Shown here: positions 47,514 through 57,222 of the stretch, one piece after another
How positions within the stretch are numbered: the stretch's first letter is position 1
Layout of the letters: each line of letters begins with the position of its first letter
From: VRUE01 sp963698085
Lineage (GTDB): Bacteria; Actinomycetota; Thermoleophilia; Solirubrobacterales; 70-9
Direction: 5' to 3'
Assembly: GCA_963698085.1 (NCBI GenBank)
Contig: OY969122.1
Coordinates: forward strand, 682,001-746,000
DNA length: 64,000 nucleotides
Program-made: the position numbers and the translations under genes
The notes under the pieces: generated by a model
Database searches by the model: none
Seen by the model: the letters and a program-made list of their open reading frames with translations, nothing else
Told to the model about the DNA's origin: nothing

Positions 47514-48122
47514 CTACTCCCCGGCGAGCAGGAAGCGCGCCGAGGCCGCACCGGCCGCGAGCGCGGCGCTGATATCGCGGTCCGGCTCGGAGAGAGCCTG
47601 GAGGGCGAAGCCATCGGCTACCGCGAACAGGTAGGCGACAATCGCCTCGGCGTCGTAACGAAGGCCGAGCACACCCTCGCGCTCCTTCGCCTCGAGAATC
47701 TCGGCGACGTGGGAGCGGGTGCGGTCGAAGAGCTGGCCGACCTCGTGCTGGATGTCGGGGTTGCGGCGGCCAGCGCTGAACAGCTCGTAGAGGAGCAGGA
47801 AGAAAGCCGGTTCGTTCTCGATCAGGTCGGTGAGGCTGGCGACGAGGACGTCGATTACGTCGTCGACGGTCTCCGCCTTGCCCAGCGGTTCGTCGAGGCG
47901 GGCGACGCGGATCTCGGCGTCGCGACGGACGACCTCGACCAGGAGCCGCTCCTTGGTCCCGAAGTAGTAGTGCAACAGGCCACGGCTGACACCAGCCTCG
48001 CGGGCGACGTGCTCGAAGGTGGAGCCGGCGGCGCCCCGCTTGGCGACGCTCTCGCGCATCGCATCAACGATGCGCTGCGCCTTTTCCCCGCTCAGCTCGC
48101 GCTCTTTGGTAGCTGCCTCCAT
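47514..48122 (-). CDS. TetR family transcriptional regulator
   Basis: A 202-residue regulator: KAQRIVDAMRESVAKRGAAG, STFEHVAREAGVSRGLLHYY, FGTKERLLVEVVRRD is the TetR_N helix-turn-helix, followed by an all-helical ligand domain (VDDVIDVLVASLTDLIENEP, FFLLLYELFSAGRRNPDIQH, GLRYDAEAIVAYLFAVADGF). The ligand domain resembles the BetI/KstR-like group that senses hydrophobic molecules. It sits immediately upstream of the MmpL exporter on the same strand, with a palindromic candidate operator between, a common arrangement for exporter repression. Confidence 0.92.
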   Translation of the reverse strand: MEAATKERELSGEKAQRIVDAMRESVAKRGAAGSTFEHVAREAGVSRGLLHYYFGTKERLLVEVVRRDAEIRVARLDEPLGKAETVDDVIDVLVASLTDLIENEPAFFLLLYELFSAGRRNPDIQHEVGQLFDRTRSHVAEILEAKEREGVLGLRYDAEAIVAYLFAVADGFALQALSEPDRDISAALAAGAASARFLLAGE

Positions 48123-48170
48123 AGATTCAGTCTACGGCGCAGGCCGGCCGCGCCCCGCAAGCAGGAAGAG

Positions 48171-48599
48171 CTATGCGCCGTTGATGCTGGTCGTCGAGGT
48201 GTACTCGAACTCCTCCTCGGCACCGAAGAGAGCATCGAGCACGCTCTTGCGAGCGTCCTCGCTGAGCACCAAGGCGATCGCTCCGGCGACGAGGGCAAAG
48301 AGAATCAGACGCCCGAGGCGGCTCTTCTTGCGCTTCTTCGGCGCTTTCAGACGCTCGGAGGCCTCGCGCAAGCTCTCCGCCGCGGCCCGCAGGTCCTTTT
48401 GCACCTTCTTGTCGCTGCTGACGGCCTTGACCGCGCCCTTGCCGTTGCCGGTCGCCCGGCCGTAGGCGCCACGCGCGGCTTCGAAGGCGTCGCGGAGGCT
48501 GTCACGCAGCTCTTCGTCCTCGATCAGGCGCTGCACGTAGGGGTTTTCACGGGCAGTCGAATAGAGGTCCGCAGCCTGGTTCGCCTTCGTCTTGGTCAT
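48171..48599 (-). CDS. Small coiled-coil membrane protein of unknown function
   Basis: A 142-residue protein: KANQAADLYSTARENPYVQR, LIEDEELRDSLRDAFEAARG, AYGRATGNGKGAVKAVSSDK, KVQKDLRAAAESLREASERL (long charged helices), a Lys/Arg patch (KAPKKRKKSRLGR), then one membrane helix (LILFALVAGAIALVLSED) and an acidic tail. ATG 48599 has a good GAGGAG. Similar short proteins with 'NPYvqrLieDeeLRdnLr.A' are widespread in Thermoleophilia; function unknown. Lone gene between tetR and the GT39-like gene. Confidence 0.75.
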   Translation of the reverse strand: MTKTKANQAADLYSTARENPYVQRLIEDEELRDSLRDAFEAARGAYGRATGNGKGAVKAVSSDKKVQKDLRAAAESLREASERLKAPKKRKKSRLGRLILFALVAGAIALVLSEDARKSVLDALFGAEEEFEYTSTTSINGA

Positions 48600-48679
48600 G
48601 CCATCTCCTCGCTGGTGAAGTGCGTTAGGCGGAGAATACCCCGATACTCGATTTTTCACCGCACGGCCGCGATCGACGC

Positions 48680-50272
48680 TCAGGGCGGTCCGATCCCATC
48701 GAGGAGAACCCCGTTGCTGCGGAACTCGAGTTCGGCGTTGCGGATGTGTCGCAGGCGCAGATGGGCGAGGTCGGGACCGGGCAGTGCGTAGCGCCTCACG
48801 TGCAGCCGACCGATGCGCTCGTAGCCGACCTGACGGAAGCGCGGTCCGAGCAAGCGCGCGGGAACCGGCGGCGCCGGGCCGTCGGAGACGAAGTTGACTT
48901 CGTGCACGGTCCAGACGTAGCCGTCGGAGGGCAGTACCTGGAAGGAGCCGGTCGAGAGGTAGTAGCGCAGCGAGGCCGCCCCCAGCGTCCAGAGAACCGT
49001 CGCCCGCGGCGCGATGGGCTCGCCGAGGCGCGTCGCGACCGCCTCCCAGTCCGGCCGCTGCAGTGCCGGCGAGAAGCTGGCCCAAATACTGAAGCCGAGC
49101 GAGTAGGCGACGAGGACGGCAGCGATGACGGCGCCAACGCGCCGGGCGCTGCGCAGGGTCACGCCTATCGCCACCGCAACCAGCAGCGGCACCAGCGCCG
49201 GCAGCAAATTGCGTGCCAGGACGAAGTCCTTGCCTGGCACGAGCAGGGCGATCAGCACCGGCGCGACGATCGTGGCCGCTGCCAGGGCCAGCATCCACCC
49301 CCCTGCCCGCCGCTCCTCACGGTCGCCCCGCAGCGCGAGCAGAGCCAAGCTTGCAAGGACGGCAAGCAACGGCACGACGGCCGGCAAAACGGTCTCCGGC
49401 CTGGCGATGATGTCACCGGTCTCGCCGACAAAGAAGGTGACGCCGGCCTCCCAGAGCCGGTGACCGAGGCTGCGACCGCCGATCCACTCGGCGTGGCCGA
49501 GCGAAGCCTGGTGGACCACCAGCGGCGCCAACGCGAGGGCGGCGAGGCCGACGATCCAGAGGCCGGACAGGACGGCGCGCCCCCGCCTCCACAGGAGCCA
49601 AATCGCCTCAAGGGCGATCGGGAAGATCGCGAAGTAGTGCGTCGCCAACGCCAGCGCCGAGAAGACGCCCCACAGGGTCAGATCCCGCCGCCCACCAGAC
49701 GTGCCGGTGGAGAGAGGTCCATATGGACCTCTCTCCACCGGCACGTCCCTGGGAAGGGCGCGGAGGAAGTAGAGGAGGGACAGGGAGGTCAGCAAGACCA
49801 GCAGCGCGTAGCTGCGCGCCTCTTGTGAGTACCAGAGCAGCATCGGGTTGACGGCGACCAGCGCCGCGGCGACTAGCCCGGTCCGCCGCCCCCGCAGCTC
49901 CGCACCGAGCAGGTAAGCGACGGGCACCGTCGCCACGCCGGCCAGGGCCGAGAGGGAGCGCAGGCCGAACTCGCCGGTCCCGGTCAGCTGTGTCCAGAAC
50001 CAGGCGAGCGCGTAGTAGAGCGGCGGCGCTGACTCGCTGAAGCCGACCGCTTCCATCGCGTGGAAGAAATCGCTGCGCAAGACGCGGCTGGCGGTGACGA
50101 TCTCGTCGTGGTGGTACGCCTGCGCCCCGAGGGTCGCGAAACGAAGCCCGGCAGCGACGACGGTAAGGCTGGTGACTATCCAGAAGACCCGCGAGCGCGC
50201 CCGCACCGCCTCGCGCAGTGCCTCGTAGTACGTCGACAGATTGCCTCTGCCCAGGGCTTCGGCTGCCTCCAT
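48680..50272 (-). CDS. GT39-like glycosyltransferase/ArnT-type membrane protein with in-frame palindrome
   Basis: A 530-residue membrane protein: VFWIVTSLTVVAAGLRFATL, then AYHHDEIVTASRVLR (the D-E of the first loop typical of GT-C enzymes), ESAPPLYYALAWFWTQLTGT, GEFGLRSLSALAGVATVPVA and LWYSQEARSYALLVLLTSLS (the E-A-R-x-Y motif), with about ten membrane helices and a C-terminal soluble portion. These dolichol/undecaprenyl-phosphate-sugar-dependent enzymes transfer sugars at the cell surface. The loop reading DVPVERGPYGPLSTGTSG is encoded by a perfect 50-bp palindrome (49698-49747), almost certainly an insertion. ATG 50272 lies 3 bp from the lon stop region. Confidence 0.8.
   Translation of the reverse strand: MEAAEALGRGNLSTYYEALREAVRARSRVFWIVTSLTVVAAGLRFATLGAQAYHHDEIVTASRVLRSDFFHAMEAVGFSESAPPLYYALAWFWTQLTGTGEFGLRSLSALAGVATVPVAYLLGAELRGRRTGLVAAALVAVNPMLLWYSQEARSYALLVLLTSLSLLYFLRALPRDVPVERGPYGPLSTGTSGGRRDLTLWGVFSALALATHYFAIFPIALEAIWLLWRRGRAVLSGLWIVGLAALALAPLVVHQASLGHAEWIGGRSLGHRLWEAGVTFFVGETGDIIARPETVLPAVVPLLAVLASLALLALRGDREERRAGGWMLALAAATIVAPVLIALLVPGKDFVLARNLLPALVPLLVAVAIGVTLRSARRVGAVIAAVLVAYSLGFSIWASFSPALQRPDWEAVATRLGEPIAPRATVLWTLGAASLRYYLSTGSFQVLPSDGYVWTVHEVNFVSDGPAPPVPARLLGPRFRQVGYERIGRLHVRRYALPGPDLAHLRLRHIRNAELEFRSNGVLLDGIGPP
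49698..49747. repeat. Perfect 50-bp palindrome inside the GT39-like gene (copy A)
   Basis: 25-bp arms meet with no spacer at CAT|ATG (49722/49723). Left arm begins GACGTGCCGGTGGAGAGAGG. It keeps the reading frame and adds about 16 residues to a loop of the membrane protein. A diverged copy of identical length lies at 45118-45167, showing a dispersed repeat family. Confidence 0.9.
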
Positions 50273-50277
50273 GGTCG

Positions 50278-52664
<2,387 letters not shown>

Positions 52665-52665
<1 letters not shown>

Positions 52666-53129
52666 CAGTCGCGTCCTATCGGCACCCGGCGAGTCGTCTG
52701 CGACGGGTCGCGCAGCGGCAGGTCGATCCGCAGCACGCCATCCTCGTAGGTCGCCTTGGCCTGGTCGGCGTCGACATCGACCTGCAGCTCAACCACGCGG
52801 CGAAAGGGGCCCGAGGGAATCTCGACCTGCTGATAGACCCGCCCCTCGGTCTCCTGCACGGGCCGTTCGCCAACGATCGCCAGCTGCCGCCCACTGACCT
52901 CAATCCCAACTTGTTCCAGATCGACACCGGCCAGATCCACCTTCACCACCGCCCGCTGCGGATCGCCGCAGTAGTAGACGTCGACGTTGGGCGAGAACCC
53001 GGTGCTTCTCCTGCTTACGTAGGCAGTCCTCCCCCACGCCCCACCAAGCATCTGATCCATCTCACGTCGCATCCGAGCGAAATTCGCGAAAACGTCACGT
53101 TCAGGCATGGGCCAAAACATAGCCGTCAT
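52665..53129 (-). CDS. Small heat-shock protein (Hsp20/alpha-crystallin)
   Basis: A 154-residue chaperone: ERDVFANFARMRREMDQMLG, then the alpha-crystallin domain SPNVDVYYCGDPQRAVVKVD, LAGVDLEQVGIEVSGRQLAI, VGERPVQETEGRVYQQVEIP, SGPFRRVVELQVDVDADQAK and ATYEDGVLRIDLPLRDPSQ. The A-x-x-x-n-G-v-L motif (ATYEDGVLRI) is present. It holds unfolded proteins and is co-transcribed with lon. The start is ATG 53129; ATG 53108 (MPERDV) is plausible. Immediately upstream is a 133-bp nested palindrome. Confidence 0.9.
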
Positions 53130-53130
53130 G

Positions 53131-53263
53131 GGAGGCCGGCGGGGTCGCCTTGCCGAGTGCCCACCACCGCCTTCGGCGGTGGAATCTGGTGCCGCTTCGC
53201 GGCTGGAATCACCCTGCCGGGGCCGCTTCGCGAGGCATCGTCAAGGCGACCCCGCCGGCCTCC
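53131..53263. repeat. 22-bp perfect inverted repeat with nested hairpins upstream of hsp20
   Basis: Arms GGAGGCCGGCGGGGTCGCCT (from 53131, 22 nt) and the exact complement (53242-53263) enclose an 89-nt loop with two further perfect hairpins, CCACCGCC-TTC-GGCGGTGG (53164-53182) and GCCGC-TTC-GCGGC (53191-53203). It starts 2 bp before the hsp20 start codon and ends in the stop codon of the upstream small gene, so it fills the whole gap. Confidence 0.85.
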
Positions 53264-53457
53264 TAGGCAGCGCTGGTCTGACTTGCCCAGCGGGGCGGGC
53301 GCATCAGGAGGACTGGCTGGCGTGGTGGGACAAGGCCCTCCGGACGGTTCTGGCGGAAGGTGGCGCAGGGCTCGTCGAGCTGGAGGGCGCAGAGCTGGTT
53401 CTTGCGGAAGTAGCAGTCCTCGCAGGTGGGTTTCTTCTTGCGCGGCACGGCGGCCAT
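53263..53457 (-). CDS. 64-residue Cys-containing protein (TCEDCYF family)
   Basis: From ATG 53457: MAAVPRKKKPTCEDCYFRKN, then QLCALQLDEPCATFRQNRPE, GLVPPRQPVLLMRPPRW. Four Cys in C-x-x-C ... C ... C spacing (CEDC, LCAL, PCAT) suggest a small zinc or Fe-S binding fold. I recall 'TCEDCYFRxxxLCAL.ldEPCpTFRp..PEGL.PPRQl.f' in uncharacterised Thermoleophilia proteins, so it is probably real despite lacking a strong ribosome binding site. It is upstream of hsp20-lon on the same strand. The longer open frame extending to 54435 is a shadow of the hydroxylase gene. Confidence 0.7.
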   Translation of the reverse strand: MAAVPRKKKPTCEDCYFRKNQLCALQLDEPCATFRQNRPEGLVPPRQPVLLMRPPRWASQTSAA

Positions 53458-53583
53458 ATTGGCAAGGCTGTTGCACTTCCGTGACACCTGATTCCGCAAA
53501 GCGCAACGTTCTTGAAACAGACTCGCCACGAGTTCCCCGCTTCTTGCGGATGCGAGCGGCGCCGTCGCTACCATGGGACCCAG

Positions 53584-54213
53584 ATGGAGGCTCATAGCCG
53601 GACCAAGAAGCTCTCGGACTCCCCGCAGCTGTTCGAGAGCGACTTTCTCAACTTCTTCTCCCGGGTCCACCCCTCGATCCCGGCGATCGTCTTTGTGCCC
53701 GTGATCGTCGCGATGGAGTGGTTTGCCGCGGACCGTGGCCAGGCCGCCTGGCAGATCTTGCTGCTGAGCCTCGGCGGGGTTGGGATCTGGACGCTGACCG
53801 AGTACTGGCTGCACCGGCTCATCTTCCACTGGGAGCCCGACAACGCGTTCGGGCGCCGCATGCACTTCATCATCCACGGCATCCATCACGACCATCCCAA
53901 CGACAAGCTGCGGCTGGTGATGCCGCCGGCAGTCTCGATCCCGCTCGCAGCGCTCTTCTTCTTCGCCTTCACCCTGATCTTCGGCACGCCGACCGCCTAT
54001 CCGCTCTTCGGCGGCTTCATCGCCGGTTACCTCTTCTACGACTACACGCACTACTACGTGCACCACTACGTGCCCAAATCGGACCTCGGCAAGCAGCTGC
54101 GCGAACAGCACATGCGCCACCACTTCCAAGATCACCGCTTCGGCTACGGCGTCTCCTCGCCGATCTGGGACGTCGTCTTCCGCACGTTGCCGAGGAAGCG
54201 CCGGCGACCGTAG
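53584..54213 (+). CDS. Fatty acid hydroxylase (sterol desaturase/FA2H-like)
   Basis: A 209-residue integral-membrane diiron hydroxylase: FESDFLNFFSRVHPSIPAIV, WTLTEYWLHRLIFHW, RMHFIIHGIHHDHPNDKLRL, VMPPAVSIPLAALFF, DYTHYYVHHYVP and REQHMRHHFQDHRFGYGVSS. The His clusters H-R-x-x-F-H, H-G-x-H-H-x-x-P, H-Y-x-x-H-H and H-x-x-H-H are the eight-His iron site, and 'HGiHHdhPnDklRLVmPP' is like fatty acid 2-hydroxylase (FA2H/Scs7), which hydroxylates acyl chains of ceramides. ATG 53584 chosen because it begins the conserved region. Overlaps the convergent DUF998 gene by 70 bp. Confidence 0.85.
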   Translation: MEAHSRTKKLSDSPQLFESDFLNFFSRVHPSIPAIVFVPVIVAMEWFAADRGQAAWQILLLSLGGVGIWTLTEYWLHRLIFHWEPDNAFGRRMHFIIHGIHHDHPNDKLRLVMPPAVSIPLAALFFFAFTLIFGTPTAYPLFGGFIAGYLFYDYTHYYVHHYVPKSDLGKQLREQHMRHHFQDHRFGYGVSSPIWDVVFRTLPRKRRRP

Positions 54214-54899
54214 AGGTCGAGCAGCGCCAGCGCCAGCATCGCGATCCAGGCCATTCCCCCCAACAGAGCAAGGCGCTGCACGACTCCATAGTGATCCTCG
54301 GTCCCGTTGCCGGTGAGGAAGAAGAGGCCGGCGAAGAAGCCGATCGCGAGGATGCCGAGTCCGAGCGCCAACCGGTCTGCCCCCGCCCAAGGCGATTCGC
54401 CGAACCGCCAGCGTCGGTCGCCGTGGAACCGCCAAGCCAGTGCAAAGACTGAGAGCAGAAGTGCGGAGGCCCCGACGAAGTAGATCCAGCCATGGGCCGT
54501 GTGCTGCCAGGAGACCGCGCCAACCAGCTCACGTGCCTCGCAGCCGGCGTCAATCGTCCTCCGACAGTCGGCCGGGAAGGGGAAACCATCGAGGATCTGG
54601 GCAAGACCCGTCAGGGCGATCAGCAGCGGGCCGAACCGGCCCCGCCACCCACCCGGACCATCGAGCAGCAGGGCAGCGGCTAGGGCGATAGCCGAGAGGC
54701 CGACGATCGCCACAACCGTGTTGAAGATCCAGGGCTGTGCCGCGGTGTCCGCCCCGAGGAAGCTGACCGCGTCGCGGATCTCGCTGTACCCCGGCTCAAA
54801 CAGCCCGCCGAAGATGACGAAGGCCAGCCAGACCAGCTGGCCAAGGATCGCGATGATGGCCAAACGCCTAATCGTCCTCCCAAGCTCCGCCTCTCCCAT
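54144..54899 (-). CDS. DUF998 membrane protein
   Basis: A 251-residue protein with six to seven membrane helices: LAIIAILGQLVWLAFVIFGG, LFEPGYSEIRDAVSFLGADT (the G-Y-s-x-x-x-x-x-I-S-x-L-G motif of DUF998), QPWIFNTVVAIVGLSAIALA, FPADC...AGC (a Cys pair), SWQHTAHGWIYFVGASALLL and LALGLGILAIGFFAGLFFLT. Family of unknown function. ATG 54899; its 3' end runs 70 bp into the convergent hydroxylase gene. Confidence 0.75.
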   Translation of the reverse strand: MGEAELGRTIRRLAIIAILGQLVWLAFVIFGGLFEPGYSEIRDAVSFLGADTAAQPWIFNTVVAIVGLSAIALAAALLLDGPGGWRGRFGPLLIALTGLAQILDGFPFPADCRRTIDAGCEARELVGAVSWQHTAHGWIYFVGASALLLSVFALAWRFHGDRRWRFGESPWAGADRLALGLGILAIGFFAGLFFLTGNGTEDHYGVVQRLALLGGMAWIAMLALALLDLYGRRRFLGNVRKTTSQIGEETP

Positions 54900-54906
54900 A
54901 GCGCAT

Positions 54907-56091
54907 CTATATCGTCGCCTGGCGATGTCGTAGGGCGAGCTCCAGCTCGAAGCGGGCATCGGGATCGTCGAGCTGCTCGCCGAGGAGCTCGTGCAGACGG
55001 ACGCTGCGGTAGCGGGCGGTCTGGGAGTGAACGTGGAGTTCGTCGGCCATCGCCACCGCGTTGCCGCTGTGCCTGACATAGGCAAGGGCGGTCTCGCTCA
55101 TCCGCTCGCGTGCCTTCTCGGTGAGTGCCTCGAACGGAGCCAGGCGGCGGGCCGCGATTCGAGCGGCCAATCCGCTCCCCTCGAACAGAAGGAGATTGGC
55201 CAGGTGATCGTCGACGCGCAGCAGGCCGGTGGCGGGAAGCGCGCCCGCCTCGGCAGCGCGCAAAGCCGTCCTGGCGAGCGACCAGGAGGCGGGCAGATCC
55301 GAGGGCGTACCCACCGGTCCCAGCGCCAGTGGGAGATCACCCGCGGCGCGTTCGAGATGAGGGGCACGGCCTGGCCCCGCGGGGTCGGGGAAGAGAATGC
55401 AACCGCTCCCTTCCAGCGCCGTCGCCAGCGAGTCCGCCGGCAATTGGCGCCCGATGGCGCCAATCTCATCCTGCGAACAGGCCAGCGCCGCGACCTGCTT
55501 CGGCAAGATCCAACCTGCGAGTTGGGCTGCGGCGCGGACGTCGGCTGGCTCGGCAGCTGGCTCGCGCAGCAGCAGCGCCGCCAGCTCTCGAATGCGACGG
55601 CGGCGCTCGTCCTCGAGCTCCGCCTGGGCTTCGGCGTAGCCCTCGACGGAATCCGCAGAGAGCTCGTCGATGTAGGCGAAGATCGACTCGGCGAGCAGGC
55701 TGAGCACGTCGGCATCGAGGTTCGCCTTGCGCCCGGCCGCTGAGATCCTCCGCCACGCGACTCGGGCCCCAACCCGGTAGGCGGCCTGCAACGAGTCCAG
55801 CGTGCGCCCCTGCCGCAGCTCCCCCCGGCCTAACTCGATGTAGACGTCGCGACCGACGCCGCGGCCGGCCTCGGGATCGCGGATCAGGGCAACGAATTGG
55901 CGCAGGGCCTCACTCACGCCCCGGCGCACGCCACGGCCAAAGCTTCCCTCGAGCGGACGGGCGTAGCCGGGCACCTCATTGGCGATCGCGGCGAGGATCT
56001 CGACGGTGATCGCGTCGAGCTCGGGCTCGATCAGGTCGGCAACTTCCGATGGGAGGGAGCGCCAAGCCTCCGTATCTACTGAAATTGTCAT
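54907..56091 (-). CDS. PucR-type transcriptional regulator
   Basis: A 394-residue protein: EVADLIEPELDAITVEILAA, VPGYARPLEGSFGRGVRRGV, SEALRQFVALIRDP, ELGRGELRQGRTLDSLQAAY, RVGARVAWRRISAAG form the all-helical sensory region, followed by a GGDEF-like fold (degenerate), and the C-terminal PucR helix-turn-helix SETALAYVRHSGNAVAMADE, LHVHSQTARYRSVRLHELLG. PucR/CdaR-type activators typically control a divergent target. Here the divergent gene is an acyl desaturase, 75 bp away, so control of membrane fluidity is the natural reading. ATG 56091. Confidence 0.85.
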   Translation of the reverse strand: MTISVDTEAWRSLPSEVADLIEPELDAITVEILAAIANEVPGYARPLEGSFGRGVRRGVSEALRQFVALIRDPEAGRGVGRDVYIELGRGELRQGRTLDSLQAAYRVGARVAWRRISAAGRKANLDADVLSLLAESIFAYIDELSADSVEGYAEAQAELEDERRRRIRELAALLLREPAAEPADVRAAAQLAGWILPKQVAALACSQDEIGAIGRQLPADSLATALEGSGCILFPDPAGPGRAPHLERAAGDLPLALGPVGTPSDLPASWSLARTALRAAEAGALPATGLLRVDDHLANLLLFEGSGLAARIAARRLAPFEALTEKARERMSETALAYVRHSGNAVAMADELHVHSQTARYRSVRLHELLGEQLDDPDARFELELALRHRQATI

Positions 56092-56105
56092 CTAACTAAC
56101 AAGAT

Positions 56106-56129
56106 TTGGCCTTCAAAGTTGGCTTTCAA
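56106..56129. promoter_or_regulatory. Direct repeat in the desaturase/regulator gap
   Basis: TTGGCCTTCAA (56106-56116) and TTGGCTTTCAA (56119-56129), 10 of 11 identical, with a 13-bp period, in the only AT-rich stretch between the divergent PucR and desaturase genes. Plausible binding sites for the PucR-type regulator. Confidence 0.45.
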
Positions 56130-56166
56130 CATAGAACATTGCACTAAGGCACCGTAAGTTCGCCGT

Positions 56167-57060
56167 ATGCACTCAGAGATGGGTCGAGCCGAGAAGTTCG
56201 CCAACCTTGGCGCCGTGCTGCTTCCGTTCGCGGCGACGATCGCTGCTGCCGCGCTCTTCTGGAACCGCCTGGTCGCCCCGATTGACCTCGCGATCGCAGC
56301 GGTGATGTACCTGCTGACCGCGGTTGGAATCACGGTCGGCTTCCATCGTCTCCTCACTCACCGTTCGTTTCAGACCTCGAAACCCATGGAGTACCTCTTC
56401 GCCGTGCTTGGCTCGATGGCGGTTCAGGGACCGGTGATCTCATGGGTCGCCGATCACCGCAAGCATCACGCCCATACCGACAAGGACGGTGATCCACACA
56501 GTCCTCACGTCGGCCACGACGGTGGTGTTCGCGGGGTGTTGGCTGGTCTCTGGCACGCTCACACTGGTTGGCTGATGTCCACCCAAGGAAGGGCCGACTG
56601 GAAGCGGTATGCGCCGGACCTCTATGAGGACCGCGGGATGCGGATGATCAGCCGCCAGTTCGTCCCGCTGATACTTGCCGGCCTGGCCTTGCCCGCCCTC
56701 GCTGGATACCTAGTCAGTGGCACCCTGGCCGGTGCCGCGACGGGGCTGCTGTGGGGTGGCCTGGTGCGGATCTTTTTCGTCCATCACGTCACCTGGAGCG
56801 TCAATTCCGTGTGCCACTTCCTCGGCAGCAGGCGTTTCGAGACCGACGATCATTCCACCAACGTCTTCTGGCTGGCGCTCCCTTCGCTGGGTGAGTCCTG
56901 GCATCACAACCACCATGCGTTCCCCCGTTCAGCCGCGCACGGATTGAAGCGCTGGGAGCTTGACCCCTCGGCGCTGATCATTGCCACAATGGAGAGGGTT
57001 GGCCTGGCCCGCAATGTTGTGCGTATTTCATCTGAGCGCCAGACCGAACGCGCGGCCTAG
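56167..57060 (+). CDS. Acyl-CoA/fatty acid desaturase (delta-9 type)
   Basis: A 297-residue membrane diiron desaturase: LAIAAVMYLLTAVGITVGFH, HRLLTHRSFQTSKPMEYLFA, SWVADHRKHHAHTDKDGDPH, GLWHAHTGWLMS, RIFFVHHVTWSVNSVCHFLG and SLGESWHHNHHAFPRSAAHG. The three His boxes (HRLLTH, HRKHH, HHNHH) and N-S-x-x-H-F complete the nine-ligand site of stearoyl-CoA-type desaturases, which introduce a cis double bond. ATG 56167 is the first Met of the open frame; a second Met (position 5) could also serve. Codon use is less extreme than in neighbours (more AT in the N-terminal half), hinting at acquisition or different selection. Confidence 0.9.
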   Translation: MHSEMGRAEKFANLGAVLLPFAATIAAAALFWNRLVAPIDLAIAAVMYLLTAVGITVGFHRLLTHRSFQTSKPMEYLFAVLGSMAVQGPVISWVADHRKHHAHTDKDGDPHSPHVGHDGGVRGVLAGLWHAHTGWLMSTQGRADWKRYAPDLYEDRGMRMISRQFVPLILAGLALPALAGYLVSGTLAGAATGLLWGGLVRIFFVHHVTWSVNSVCHFLGSRRFETDDHSTNVFWLALPSLGESWHHNHHAFPRSAAHGLKRWELDPSALIIATMERVGLARNVVRISSERQTERAA

Positions 57061-57136
57061 TACGCACCCCAAATCCGCGTCCCAGTCTAAATATTCAGGT
57101 AGTAGTGAGCCAATATGTCCAGTGCTCGATTCGGGC

Positions 57137-57147
57137 GTCACTGTGAC
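57137..57147. promoter_or_regulatory. 11-bp palindrome in the leader of the AT-hook gene
   Basis: GTCACTGTGAC in the 162-bp gap 57061-57222. The gap also holds AT-rich sequence and a good AAAGGAA site just before ATG 57223, but I cannot assign promoter hexamers with confidence. Confidence 0.35.
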
Positions 57148-57222
57148 TGTGCAACACTGCGGTACGTAACTCCCCTCCAGTGATCCGGCCGGCGAAATGC
57201 AGACCGGACGAAAGGAAACGAG

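Noticed and set aside
53263..54435. 390-residue minus-strand reading frame opposite the hydroxylase
   Set aside because: Only the last 64 residues look like a protein; the remainder is antisense to the conserved His-rich hydroxylase gene.
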